Shown: piece by piece, positions 8,696-15,907 of the stretch
How the letters are laid out: every line of letters begins with the position of its first letter
Position numbering within the stretch: position 1 is the stretch's first letter
NCBI GenBank assembly: GCA_964592155.1
Contig: CAZQDA010000008.1
Span: forward strand, 1-51,155
From: Christensenella sp964592155
GTDB taxonomy: Bacteria > Bacillota > Clostridia > Christensenellales > Christensenellaceae
Length of the DNA stretch: 51,155 bases
Reading direction: 5' to 3'
The notes under the pieces: model-generated
Told to the model about the DNA's origin: nothing
The model's input: the letters and a program-made list of their open reading frames with translations, nothing else
Database searches by the model: none
Translations under genes and position numbers: made by a program

Positions 8696-9192
8696 TCTCC
8701 GGCCTCCTCCGTTAATTTACGTCCATAAGATTTTTTTGCCTCCTGTTTGCCCGCGTTAACGTCCGGGTCTTCGGGCAGGATGGAGGTACAGTGCGGGCAG
8801 CGTGTGGCATCGTCTGCGATTTCGGTTCGGCAGTAAGGGCACAGGCGCGCCGCCTTTGCCTCCGGCTCCGGTTCCGGTTTTTTCAGGTGGATGCTGTTAA
8901 GACCTTTGATGAGCAGGAAGATCACAAGCGCGATAAGCAGGAAGCTGATCACCGCGTTGATAAAGCTTCCAATCTTGATCTGCGAATCAAACAGCGGGAT
9001 AACCCAGGCTGAAAAATCGACTCCGCCCGTTACAAGTGTGATGAACGGCATGATGATATCGCTCACCAGCGAGTTTACGATTGCGGTGAAAGCGCCGCCG
9101 ATAATCACGCCCACAGCGAGGTCCATGACGCTTCCGCGGGAAATAAATTCTTTAAATTCCTGTATCAATCCTTTTTTCTTTTTTGTTTCCAT
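8692..9192 (-). CDS. mscL: Large-conductance mechanosensitive channel with C-terminal zinc ribbon
   Basis: MscL opens under membrane tension to release solutes during hypo-osmotic shock. The core is typical: the N-terminal amphipathic helix LIQEFKEFISRGSVMDLAVGVIIGG, TM1 ending in VSDIIMPF, a short periplasmic loop, and TM2 at about residues 76-96. After TM2 the protein does not end with the usual short cytoplasmic helix bundle. An acidic-proline linker (KKPEPEPEAK) leads to a zinc ribbon with C118-x2-C121 and C132-x2-C135, then a charged tail. The total is 166 residues, against about 120-150 for most members. The gene follows the MGMT gene and is translationally coupled to the VOC gene. Confidence 0.92.
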   Translation of the reverse strand: METKKKKGLIQEFKEFISRGSVMDLAVGVIIGGAFTAIVNSLVSDIIMPFITLVTGGVDFSAWVIPLFDSQIKIGSFINAVISFLLIALVIFLLIKGLNSIHLKKPEPEPEAKAARLCPYCRTEIADDATRCPHCTSILPEDPDVNAGKQEAKKSYGRKLTEEAGE

Positions 9193-9282
9193 AGCCCAAA
9201 GCTCCTTTCGTGCGGCAATTTTTATTTTTTGGCAATCATGCCATTTGCATGCAACAGAATAAGCCTCCCGCGGGCGTAACAG

Positions 9283-9591
9283 TCACGCGCCGTTCCAGCC
9301 GTGTTTTTTGATGTCAACATAACCCTGCGCATCTACCGCAACGCCTTCGGCGTTAAGAAGCCTCCTTTGTGCATCCGTTCCGCCAAACGCAAACGCAGGC
9401 GCAAGCCGGCCCTGTCTGTTTACAATCCTGTGGCAGGGAATAATTCCGGGCTCAGGGTTTACGTGCAGCGCGTAGCCAACGGCGCGCGCGGCGCGTGGGT
9501 TTCCCGCCAGACGGGCAATCTGGCCGTAGGAAGCAACCTTCCCTTTGGGAACATTTTTCACAATTTCATAAACGGTTTGATAAAAATTCAT
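9283..9591 (-). CDS. MGMT-family alkylated-DNA alkyltransferase (single domain)
   Basis: The 102-residue protein is the catalytic domain of the O6-alkylguanine-DNA alkyltransferase family. It has the helix-turn-helix YGQIARLAGNPRAARAVGYAL, with the arginine finger, and the active-site motif PCHRIV with nucleophile C53. Alkyltransferase-like (ATL) proteins of this short size usually have Trp in place of the Cys. Here the Cys is present, so direct reversal of alkyl damage is possible. The N-terminal domain of full-length Ogt/Ada is absent, as in many short homologues. GAGGTGG precedes the ATG. It is first in a possible unit with mscL, 90 bp downstream. Confidence 0.88.
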   Translation of the reverse strand: MNFYQTVYEIVKNVPKGKVASYGQIARLAGNPRAARAVGYALHVNPEPGIIPCHRIVNRQGRLAPAFAFGGTDAQRRLLNAEGVAVDAQGYVDIKKHGWNGA

Positions 9592-9611
9592 GAAACCACC
9601 TCATTTTTTTC

Positions 9612-9640
9612 ATTATACAATAAATAACGTTGTTTCGCAA
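9612..9640 (-). promoter_or_regulatory. Promoter of the MGMT gene
   Basis: On the minus strand TTGCGA (9640-9635) and TATAAT (9617-9612) are separated by 17 bp. The predicted leader is short, about 12-15 nt, but still holds the SD site. Confidence 0.65.
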
Positions 9641-9696
9641 AGCGCGATCCTGTTTATCATAATTTCATACGAAACACAAGAAAGGCAGACGGAATC

Positions 9697-9960
9697 ATGG
9701 CAAAAAATGTAAAAATGATGATGCTCGACACCTGTCCGCATTGCAAAAGGGCGCTGGAACTGATTGACGAATTAAAGCAGGAACATCCGGAATATCAGGA
9801 GGTTTTGATCCAAAAGATCGAGGAAAACCGTCAGGCGGAAGAGACGAAAGGATATGATTACTGGTACGTGCCGACTTTTTTTGTGGATGACGTGAAGATT
9901 CACGAAGGAGTTCCCTCGAAAGAGAAAATCGATTTGGTTTTTGTCGAGGCGTTGAAATAG
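9697..9960 (+). CDS. Thioredoxin/glutaredoxin-like protein with CPHC motif
   Basis: The 87-residue protein has a redox CPHC motif at residues 13-16 straight after the first strand (VKMMMLDTCPHC). A cis-proline region (YWYVPTFFVDD) lies near residues 55-65, as in glutaredoxin-like thioredoxin-fold proteins. CPHC is also the DsbA active-site motif, but the protein has no signal peptide, so a cytoplasmic thiol oxidoreductase role is more likely. AAAGGCAG precedes the ATG at 9697. It is a single gene ended by an unusually strong terminator. The partner substrate is unknown. Confidence 0.82.
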   Translation: MAKNVKMMMLDTCPHCKRALELIDELKQEHPEYQEVLIQKIEENRQAEETKGYDYWYVPTFFVDDVKIHEGVPSKEKIDLVFVEALK

Positions 9961-9995
9961 CTTTTCCTCCCCCCATTATTTAAGGTTTATGTAAT

Positions 9996-10040
9996 AGAAA
10001 AGAAAAGCCGCGGGCTATAAGTCCGCGGCTTTTCTTTTCT
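9996..10040. terminator. Very strong bidirectional intrinsic terminator
   Basis: Perfect 18-bp arms (9996-10013 and 10023-10040, core AAAAGCCGCGG/CCGCGGCTTTT) enclose a 9-nt loop. Purine-rich outer arms give a T-rich strand in either direction. Confidence 0.9.
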
Positions 10041-10081
10041 ACCTGCCGTAGAATTTTGCAAAAAACTCCCTGATGCGGTTA

Positions 10082-10111
10082 TTGCGGTTTTTTGGCAAAG
10101 CATGATATAAC
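10082..10111 (+). promoter_or_regulatory. Promoter with extended -10
   Basis: TTGCGG (10082-10087) and TATAAC (10106-10111) are 18 bp apart, and TGA directly before the -10 gives a TGn extended -10. It serves the HTH-methyltransferase gene. Confidence 0.6.
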
Positions 10112-10138
10112 AGAGGAAAGGAAAGGGGTGGTTGACCC

Positions 10139-10963
10139 ATGATACAGTCATTTGCAAGAAATCTTGCAGCGCTCAGGAAAAAAAGAGAGATGACGCAGGA
10201 AGAGCTGGCGCGGCAATTGAACGTTTCTTTTCAGGCGGTTTCCAAATGGGAGAACGCGCAGTCGAGTCCGGACATTGCATTTCTGCCGGAACTGGCACAA
10301 ATTCTTGAGACGGATATTGATTTTTTGCTGGGTTATCTTCCGCAGAAAAAACAAATAACGGCTTACGAGCAAAGATATCAGAAGGAAGGATATTACTGGG
10401 GGATCGAGCCGCAGCCTATGTGTTATGAGGTGCTCCGGCTGCGTCCGCCGGTACGGCCGCTCCGGTTGCTGGATGTAGGGTGCGGAGAGGGAAAGGATGC
10501 GGTATTTTTTGCCAAAAACGGTTATGTGGTTTCTGCTTTTGATATTGCGGAAGCGGGGATTGAAAAAGCGAAAAAACTCGCTGCGGCGCATGGAGTACAG
10601 GTCAATTTTTTTACGGCGGATTTAAAGGGATTTCGCCTCGTAAATGACTTTGATATCATTTATTCAAGCGGCGTATTGCACTATATTGAGCCGGAATTGC
10701 GTATGGAACTTTTGGGAAACTATCAGGAACACACGAGCAACGGCGGACTTGCCGCGCTTAATGTATTCGTGAATAAGCCGTTTATACCGCCCGCGCCAGA
10801 CGAAGAATTGCCGGACCTTACATGGAAATCCGGAGAATTATTTACCTGTTATGCAAACTGGCATTTCCATCAGTGTGAAGAGCTCGTTTTTGACTGTGGA
10901 AGCGGTGGGGTTGCCCACAAGCATTGCATGGATATGTTGCTTGCGGAAAAAAGGGACCAGTAA
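10139..10963 (+). CDS. XRE-type HTH fused to TehB-like SAM methyltransferase
   Basis: The 274-residue protein has two domains. Residues 1-65 are a Cro/C1-type helix-turn-helix (RKKREMTQEELARQLNVSFQ, then AVSKWENAQSSPD), followed by the LGY tail common in clostridial XRE proteins. Residues about 85-270 are a class I SAM methyltransferase with motif I LLDVGCGEGKDA (about 109-120), motif II FDIAEAGIEKAKKLA and a YSSGVLHYIEPE segment. The NVFVNKPFIPPAPD region resembles TehB-type tellurite-resistance methyltransferases. GGGGTGG precedes the ATG. The domain order suggests a methyltransferase tied to DNA binding, or an autoregulator. The flavin/ferredoxin gene follows 18 bp later. Target and substrate are unknown. 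Confidence 0.85.
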   Translation: MIQSFARNLAALRKKREMTQEELARQLNVSFQAVSKWENAQSSPDIAFLPELAQILETDIDFLLGYLPQKKQITAYEQRYQKEGYYWGIEPQPMCYEVLRLRPPVRPLRLLDVGCGEGKDAVFFAKNGYVVSAFDIAEAGIEKAKKLAAAHGVQVNFFTADLKGFRLVNDFDIIYSSGVLHYIEPELRMELLGNYQEHTSNGGLAALNVFVNKPFIPPAPDEELPDLTWKSGELFTCYANWHFHQCEELVFDCGSGGVAHKHCMDMLLAEKRDQ

Positions 10964-10981
10964 TGCGAAAGGAAAAATAAA

Positions 10982-11599
10982 ATGAAGACGAGTGAATATT
11001 TAAAGAGGATGCGGAAAATTAAGGATGTGTCCTTTGCCACCATCGGGCGCGACGGACATCCCGCATCGCGTATGATCGATATTATGCTGGCAGGGGAAGA
11101 TTGCCTGTATTTTCTTACGGCGCGTGGCAAGGAGTTTTACGAACAATTAATGGAGCAAGAATTTGCAGCGGTTTCCTGTATGAATAACAACTGGCAGATG
11201 TTTACCCTGCGGGGCAAAGTGAAAAAAGTATCGCAGGATATGCTAACTCAAATCTTTGAAGAAAATCCCTCCATGAATGAGGTATACCCGGGAGACAGCC
11301 GCAATATACTGGAGGTGTTTTGCCTGTATGAAGGGCAGGGGGAATTTTTTGACTTATCCTGTACGCCGATCTTTCGCGAAACATTTTTGCTTGGCGGCTG
11401 GCAGGAGATATCAAAAGGCTATGAAATTGGAGAAGCTTGCATTGCCTGCGGGATTTGTGAAACCGTTTGTCCGCAAAATTGCATCGAAAGAGGCACGCCT
11501 TTTGTCATCCGGCAGGAACACTGTCTGCACTGCGGATTATGCGTGGAGCGCTGTCCGGCACAGGCGATTTATGCACGGCAGACAGCACAAAAATTGTGA
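10982..11599 (+). CDS. PNPOx-like flavin domain fused to 2x[4Fe-4S] ferredoxin
   Basis: The 205-residue protein has an N-terminal pyridoxamine-phosphate-oxidase-like split barrel (about 1-140; SFATIGRDGHPASRMIDI is the typical FMN-binding strand pair). A C-terminal bacterial ferredoxin follows, with CIACGICETVCPQNC (about 152-166) and CLHCGLCVERCPAQA (about 181-195), enough cysteines for two [4Fe-4S] clusters. Such fusions occur in anaerobes as flavin reductase-like proteins, but substrates are rarely known. A weak SD (GGAAA) lies 6 nt before the ATG. It follows the HTH-methyltransferase gene by 18 bp, so the two probably form an operon. The protein is cytoplasmic and likely oxygen-sensitive. 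Confidence 0.87.
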   Translation: MKTSEYLKRMRKIKDVSFATIGRDGHPASRMIDIMLAGEDCLYFLTARGKEFYEQLMEQEFAAVSCMNNNWQMFTLRGKVKKVSQDMLTQIFEENPSMNEVYPGDSRNILEVFCLYEGQGEFFDLSCTPIFRETFLLGGWQEISKGYEIGEACIACGICETVCPQNCIERGTPFVIRQEHCLHCGLCVERCPAQAIYARQTAQKL

Positions 11600-11610
11600 G
11601 TGCGGATCAA

Positions 11611-11645
11611 AAAAAAGGCAGGAATCTAATTTTCGTGCCTTTTCT
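11611..11645 (+). terminator. Intrinsic terminator
   Basis: The arms AAAAGGCA (11613-11620) and TGCCTTTT (11636-11643) follow the flavin/ferredoxin gene. A-rich and T-rich flanks on both sides make it usable in both directions. Confidence 0.75.
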
Positions 11646-11681
11646 GACAATCAGTCGTTTGCGTTGTTGCAGACTGCCGTT

Positions 11682-12329
11682 TCAGGTTGCGCTTTTCTGC
11701 ATGGCCACAATCTCTAAAAACCGCTGTTGTGAAGGGGTGTCGCTTATCTTTTCTTTTTTGGGGAAATCTTCATCAAAAAGGGCGGCGGAATATGGGTCGA
11801 TTTCGTAAATGGAATTTTCAATGTAACGCCCCTTTTTGCCTTTAAGAGCGTTCTTATGCAGCTCACATACCTGAAGGGCGGCGATATAAAGGTTATCCGC
11901 GGTGCGGATTTCCAGTTGCTCGGCAGGAACAAACCCCTGACGGGAATAATACGCCGGATCGCCGCAAAGCAAAATAGCGCGAAAGCCCATTTGGAAAGCT
12001 GTTTTCTTGACCTGCTTTATTAGCTTGCCACCCACGCCCTTTTGCTGATACTCCGGCAAAACACAGACCGGCCCTAGGGTCAAAACTTCATACTCCCTGC
12101 CGTCATCGCCGTGAACGATTGCTTTTACACAGACAATATTTCCAATGATTTTGCCATCGTGCACCGCCACAAAATCAAGCTCCGGCACAAACGCGGGGCA
12201 GTCGCGCATAATATGAAGTAAATAATGCTCGTCGCATCCGGGTGCATAATGGTTCCAGAACGCTTCGCGCGTTACGTTTTCCGTCTCAAGGTAATCTGCG
12301 GGCTGTTCCTGTCTTAATTCTACGTTCAT
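11682..12329 (-). CDS. GNAT-family N-acetyltransferase
   Basis: The 215-residue protein has the GNAT fold. The N-terminal strand is MNVELRQEQPADYLETENV, the acetyl-CoA loop is VLPEYQQKGVGGKLIKQV (Q/RxxGxG/A type), and the RAILLCGDPAYYSRQGFVPA segment is strand 5 with the usual aromatic and Gly. It resembles the YhbS-type predicted acetyltransferases that extend past the core fold. The acceptor substrate is unknown. Its ATG overlaps, as ATGA, the stop of a degraded reading frame upstream, which suggests it was once the second gene of a coupled pair. Confidence 0.88.
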   Translation of the reverse strand: MNVELRQEQPADYLETENVTREAFWNHYAPGCDEHYLLHIMRDCPAFVPELDFVAVHDGKIIGNIVCVKAIVHGDDGREYEVLTLGPVCVLPEYQQKGVGGKLIKQVKKTAFQMGFRAILLCGDPAYYSRQGFVPAEQLEIRTADNLYIAALQVCELHKNALKGKKGRYIENSIYEIDPYSAALFDEDFPKKEKISDTPSQQRFLEIVAMQKSAT

Positions 12330-12508
12330 TCTGCTATATTCTCCTCATTGCTTTGATTGAATCCGTACTTTAATATTTCTGCGCGATAGACCTCTTTCCC
12401 TTTTTCCGTCAGAAATAAAGAAGCCAGACTCCACAGGCAGGCGCGCGTGTCGTAGGGGATGCCGTTCCAACGCTCAAAATTGACACTCCAGCAAGATTGT
12501 ACTAAAAT
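12326..12508 (-). pseudogene. 3' remnant of an unidentified gene
   Basis: The minus-strand frame ending in TGA at 12328-12326 encodes about 55 residues of natural-looking protein, including WNGIPYDTRACLWSLASLF and LTEKGKEVYRAEILKYGF. The stop overlaps the ATG of the GNAT gene (ATGA), which is typical of coupled genes. No ATG, GTG or TTG start with an SD site exists in frame before the frame becomes the antisense of the MATE gene, whose own promoter (12480-12508) occupies the place where a start would be expected. I read it as the tail of a gene that lost its 5' part when the MATE locus was joined here. The family is not recognised. Confidence 0.5.
12480..12508 (+). promoter_or_regulatory. Promoter of the first MATE gene
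   Basis: TTGACA (12480-12485) and TAAAAT (12503-12508) are separated by 17 bp. The leader is about 33 nt to the ATG at 12548. Confidence 0.78.
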
Positions 12509-12547
12509 TTCAATAAAAAGGAATGTACCGGAAAAGGATTGTGGCTT

Positions 12548-13939
12548 ATGGATACGGCAATGAACGCAGCGCAAAATCCGCTGGCAACGGAAAAAATTGG
12601 AAAGCTGATCGCGAAGTTTGCGGTTCCTTCTATCATCAGCTTCCTGGTTAGCGCGCTTTACAACATTGTGGATCAGATTTTTATCGGACAGGGTGTGGGA
12701 ATGCTCGGGAACGCGGCGACCAATGTTGCCTTTCCATTGACCACGATCAGCACTTCGATTGCGCTGCTGCTGGGCGTGGGCAGCGCATCTAATTTTAATC
12801 TGGAGCTTGGCGCGGGCAACAAAGAAAAGGCGGGGCGCATCGCCGGCACGGGCGTGACGCTCATGCTCGCCTTTGGCGTGACGCTCGCGGTTTTGGTCAT
12901 TGCTATGCTCCATCCGCTTTTGATGGCGTTCGGCGCGACAGATAACGTGTTGCCTTATGCCCAAACCTATACGGGGATCACAACGCTGGGAATTCCGCTC
13001 GTAATCCTGACCACCGGCGGCAGCCAGCTGATTCGCGCGGACGGCAGCCCAACCTATTCCATGGCGTGTATGCTCACCGGCGCGGTCATCAATATGGTTT
13101 TGGATCCGCTGTTTATCTTTGGGTTTGATATGGGTATTGCGGGCGCGGCGATTGCCACGGTAATGGGGCAGGCGATTTCCGCGGTTATGGTGATCCTTTA
13201 TTTCAGGCGGTTTCAGACGCTGAAACTGACAAAAACATATTTTCGTCCGCATGGGGAATATGCGAAAATGATTTTTTCACTGGGCGCGGCGGCGTGCTTC
13301 AACCAGCTTGCCATGACTGCCGTGCAGATTGCCATGAATAATACGCTCACTTATTATGGAGCGCTGTCTCATTATGGAAGTGAAATTCCCCTTGCGTGCG
13401 TGGGCGTGATCACAAAAGTCAATATCGTATTTATGGCCTTTATTCTGGGGATTTCGCAGGGATGCCAGCCGATCAATGGGTTTAATTACGGTGCGCGTAA
13501 TTATGCGCGCGTGAAAAAGACCTACTTTACGGCAACGGTGATCGTGCTGATCATTTCTGCAGTGGCTTTTCTCTGCTTCCAGCTTTTCCCACAGCAGATT
13601 ATCAGCATTTTCGGACAGGGCAGCGAGGCATATTATGAATTTGCAGAGCGCTATTTCCGCATCTTTATGCTGCTTACCTTTCTGAACGGCATCCAGCCGG
13701 TTACGGCGAATTTCTTTACGTCCATCGGCAAAGCGACGCGCGGCATTCTGCTTTCGCTGACGCGGCAAATTATTTTCCTGCTTCCGCTGATCCTGATTTT
13801 TCCCGCCATCTGGGGAATCGACGGCGTGATGTACGCAGGTCCTATCGCAGACGGCGCGGCGGCAATTTTGGCGGCAGCGCTTGTGACGGGAGAGCTGAAA
13901 AATATGGAAAAACGAGATACCCGCCAGCATGGCGAATGA
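12548..13939 (+). CDS. MATE-family efflux transporter
   Basis: The 463-residue protein has 12 predicted membrane spans in two related halves, as in MATE multidrug/cation antiporters. Typical segments are the N-terminal PLATEKIGKLIAKFAVPSIIS, YNIVDQIFIGQGVGMLGNAATNVAFPLT, and the middle MAFILGISQGCQPINGFNYGA, which matches the NorM/DinF-type GxxQGxxPLxxxNYGA motif. AAAGGA lies 9 nt before the ATG at 12548; an in-frame TTG at 12539 is less likely. MATE proteins couple Na+ or H+ entry to drug or metabolite export. The substrate is unknown. The gene has its own promoter and stands alone. Confidence 0.9.
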   Translation: MDTAMNAAQNPLATEKIGKLIAKFAVPSIISFLVSALYNIVDQIFIGQGVGMLGNAATNVAFPLTTISTSIALLLGVGSASNFNLELGAGNKEKAGRIAGTGVTLMLAFGVTLAVLVIAMLHPLLMAFGATDNVLPYAQTYTGITTLGIPLVILTTGGSQLIRADGSPTYSMACMLTGAVINMVLDPLFIFGFDMGIAGAAIATVMGQAISAVMVILYFRRFQTLKLTKTYFRPHGEYAKMIFSLGAAACFNQLAMTAVQIAMNNTLTYYGALSHYGSEIPLACVGVITKVNIVFMAFILGISQGCQPINGFNYGARNYARVKKTYFTATVIVLIISAVAFLCFQLFPQQIISIFGQGSEAYYEFAERYFRIFMLLTFLNGIQPVTANFFTSIGKATRGILLSLTRQIIFLLPLILIFPAIWGIDGVMYAGPIADGAAAILAAALVTGELKNMEKRDTRQHGE

Positions 13940-13940
13940 A

Positions 13941-13968
13941 ATCCGTCTGAAAAGCAGGTGTGACGGAT
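13941..13968 (+). repeat. Weak hairpin after the MATE gene
   Basis: ATCCGTC (13941-13947) and GACGGAT (13962-13968) can pair around a 14-nt loop just after the stop codon. No T-run follows, so termination here would be poor. Transcription may run on to the terminator of the convergent sortase gene. Confidence 0.4.
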
Positions 13969-14019
13969 CTATCTGATTCCATGACTTTGTGTATCAACAA
14001 ACCGGCGGTGTGCGGGCAA

Positions 14020-14059
14020 AAATAAAAAAAGGCTGTCTTGAGACTTTCTTAACAGCCTT
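14020..14059 (-). terminator. Intrinsic terminator of the 14.1-kb sortase gene
   Basis: On the minus strand AAGGCTGT and ACAGCCTT pair around a 15-nt loop, followed by TTTTTATTTTT. Confidence 0.85.
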
Positions 14060-14084
14060 GGATTCTTGAACATTTTACAATGCG

Positions 14085-14846
14085 CTATGGCTGCAAAACA
14101 GCCTGAACAATATATTTTGCGGTATCTTTTCCCTTTTCGCAGGTAGACAGTGTCAAAATACTCTTCCCACCAAGAATATTGGCATTGCTGTCGTTTGTGG
14201 ACAATGCCTCCATAGCGGTCACATATTTCTCAAATTCTTCGCGCGTTGCAAAGCTGTCGGTAAAGGTCGCGCCCTCATCGGATGCAATATACGCCGCAAA
14301 CACCGTATAATTCCTGACCGTTCCATCCGGAAGGAAGAGCTCGATTGTGCTATGTGCGTCAAAAAAGCTTTTATCCTGATAGTTTTGCAGCGCGGCAAAC
14401 ATGGAACCATCCGTCATATTCTGTCCGAAGAGGACGGTATTTTCATCTGAAAAATCAAGATTGTTGCCAGCGTTCAAAAAAACTGCGCCACCACGGTTTT
14501 CTTCACGGAAGAAATTATGAGTTTGATAAAAGTCATTGTCTTGAGTTTGCACAACAGGATAGCTGATGCCGGTTTGGGGAACGTTGACCCATCCTGCAAT
14601 GTCCGGATTTGTCTCGCGGAGCTTTTCGAACATGGACGTCAGTTTCTCCGGGGAATCCTTTGCCTGCACAAACGTCTTTCCGGCGAGATCGCGGTAGGAG
14701 GAAGAATTTTGTAAATCCCCCAGACGCACATCGAACATATTCATCATGGAAAAAGCAAAACAAACGAGCGCAACTGTGATGACAACAACGGTAATGACAG
14801 TGCCACGTCTTTTTTTGGTTTCAAGGGAATTGTCTTTTTCGCTCAT
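14085..14846 (-). CDS. Class B sortase-like protein with altered catalytic residues
   Basis: The 253-residue protein has one N-terminal membrane anchor (about 15-36) and a class B sortase domain (PDIAGWVNVPQTGISYPVVQ, FREENRGGAVFLN, ILTLSTCEKGK). The nucleophile C236 in TLSTC is present. The catalytic His, expected in the YGHxMxDGSMF motif, is Gln (LFGQNMTDGSMF, Q142), and the Arg expected about 8 residues after the Cys is Lys (TAKYIVQAV, K244). The canonical paralogue at 48503-49426 has His and Arg at both places. The ATG at 14846 is supported by AAGGAAG 8 nt upstream and by a promoter just before it. It may be an inactive or repurposed sortase. It is monocistronic. Confidence 0.85.
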   Translation of the reverse strand: MSEKDNSLETKKRRGTVITVVVITVALVCFAFSMMNMFDVRLGDLQNSSSYRDLAGKTFVQAKDSPEKLTSMFEKLRETNPDIAGWVNVPQTGISYPVVQTQDNDFYQTHNFFREENRGGAVFLNAGNNLDFSDENTVLFGQNMTDGSMFAALQNYQDKSFFDAHSTIELFLPDGTVRNYTVFAAYIASDEGATFTDSFATREEFEKYVTAMEALSTNDSNANILGGKSILTLSTCEKGKDTAKYIVQAVLQP

Positions 14847-14876
14847 ATGAAAAACTTCCTTTGATTTGATAAGTTT

Positions 14877-14905
14877 ATTATAGCAGTCACCTGCAAAAGA
14901 AGCAA
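14877..14905 (-). promoter_or_regulatory. Promoter of the sortase-like gene
   Basis: On the minus strand TTGCTT (14905-14900) and TATAAT (14882-14877) are 17 bp apart. Transcription would start near 14870, which agrees with the ATG at 14846. Confidence 0.68.
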
Positions 14906-15025
14906 TAAGAGTGGGCTGCAAAAAAAGGAAAAGCCGCTACAGGGCAAAAATAGACCGTGAAATGAACAGATGCTGCCATGGGAACAAACGCTTTGTTAAA
15001 AAGTATGGAAAAAAAAGTAAGATGT

Positions 15026-15034
15026 TGGTATAAT
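15026..15034 (+). promoter_or_regulatory. Extended -10 promoter before the rhamnose cluster
   Basis: TGGTATAAT is a TGn extended -10 with a perfect TATAAT (15029-15034). No good -35 is seen, which extended -10 promoters can tolerate. Its position inside the upstream open frame argues for the start codon at 15083. Confidence 0.55.
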
Positions 15035-15082
15035 AATGAAGATTATAGTATAGGATTGGTTAAAATTGCGGAGGACGCTTGT

Positions 15083-15880
15083 TTGAAATATGACGTAACA
15101 GTCAGCATTGTAAATTATAATGATTACGACAGGGCAAGAAAGGCCATCGCGTCGATTCTGGAATATACGCATGGCGTGCGCGTTAAGATTTATCTCATCG
15201 ATAACGCCTCCAAGGACGCGAGCGCGGTGAAGCTTGCCGACGAATTTCCGGCGATCAGTGTCATATTCAGCGATAAAAACCTGGGTTTTGGCGCGGGACA
15301 CAATCTGGTGCTTCCGCTGATCGATTCGGATTTTCACGCGATTGTCAATCCGGATATTATTTTAAGCAGCGATATTCTGACTGAGCTTGCCGAGTTTATG
15401 CATAAAAATCCAGACATTGGGTTGTGCGCGCCCGCCATTCATTATATGGACGGCCAGCCGCAATATTTGCCCAAACGCACGCCCAAACTGAAATACCTGA
15501 TTGCCAACCGCGCGCCCTTGAGGCGTTGGGAACAGCACCGCCAGCATTACAAAATGCTGGATGAAGACCTTTCAGGGGTGACTGATATCGAGTTTGCGTC
15601 CGGCTGCTTTCTGCTTGCGCGTACGGCGCTCCTGCAATTTGTGGGGGGCTTTGACGAACGGTATTTCATGTATTTTGAAGACGCGGACCTGTCGCGCACG
15701 CTGCGAAAGAATTTTCGCGTGGTGTATTATCCGTTCGCGTATGTCTATCACGATTATTCGCGCACAAGCGCGCACAGCCTCAAATATTTGATGATCCATG
15801 TTTTTTCCATGTTCAAGTATTTTTGGAAGTGGCGGGGCGATGCGGACTTTAGAGAAGAACCGGAGACGGATCCGAAATAA
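15083..15880 (+). CDS. GT2-family glycosyltransferase (rhamnosyltransferase-like)
   Basis: The 265-residue protein is a GT-A fold family 2 glycosyltransferase. The first strand is DVTVSIVNYNDYDRA, the nucleotide-binding segment is YLIDNASKDAS, and the DxD-like metal site lies near the IVNPDIILSSDIL segment. The C-terminal ASGCFLLARTALLQFVGGFDERYFMYFEDADLSRTL block is typical of rhamnosyltransferases. The frame is open from an ATG at 14978, but the TTG at 15083 is preferred: GGAGG lies 8 nt upstream, the protein then begins at the conserved first strand, and the extended -10 lies between the two starts. The rmlA gene follows 27 bp later, consistent with use of dTDP-rhamnose. Confidence 0.85.
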   Translation: MKYDVTVSIVNYNDYDRARKAIASILEYTHGVRVKIYLIDNASKDASAVKLADEFPAISVIFSDKNLGFGAGHNLVLPLIDSDFHAIVNPDIILSSDILTELAEFMHKNPDIGLCAPAIHYMDGQPQYLPKRTPKLKYLIANRAPLRRWEQHRQHYKMLDEDLSGVTDIEFASGCFLLARTALLQFVGGFDERYFMYFEDADLSRTLRKNFRVVYYPFAYVYHDYSRTSAHSLKYLMIHVFSMFKYFWKWRGDADFREEPETDPK

Positions 15881-15907
15881 AATATTGATCAGAAGGGACA
15901 GGATACA

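Noticed and set aside
12509..13252. Long minus-strand open frame opposite the first MATE gene
   Set aside because: It is rich in Arg, His and Asn and mirrors the codon pattern of the MATE gene. Only its last about 55 codons, outside the MATE gene, look like real protein.
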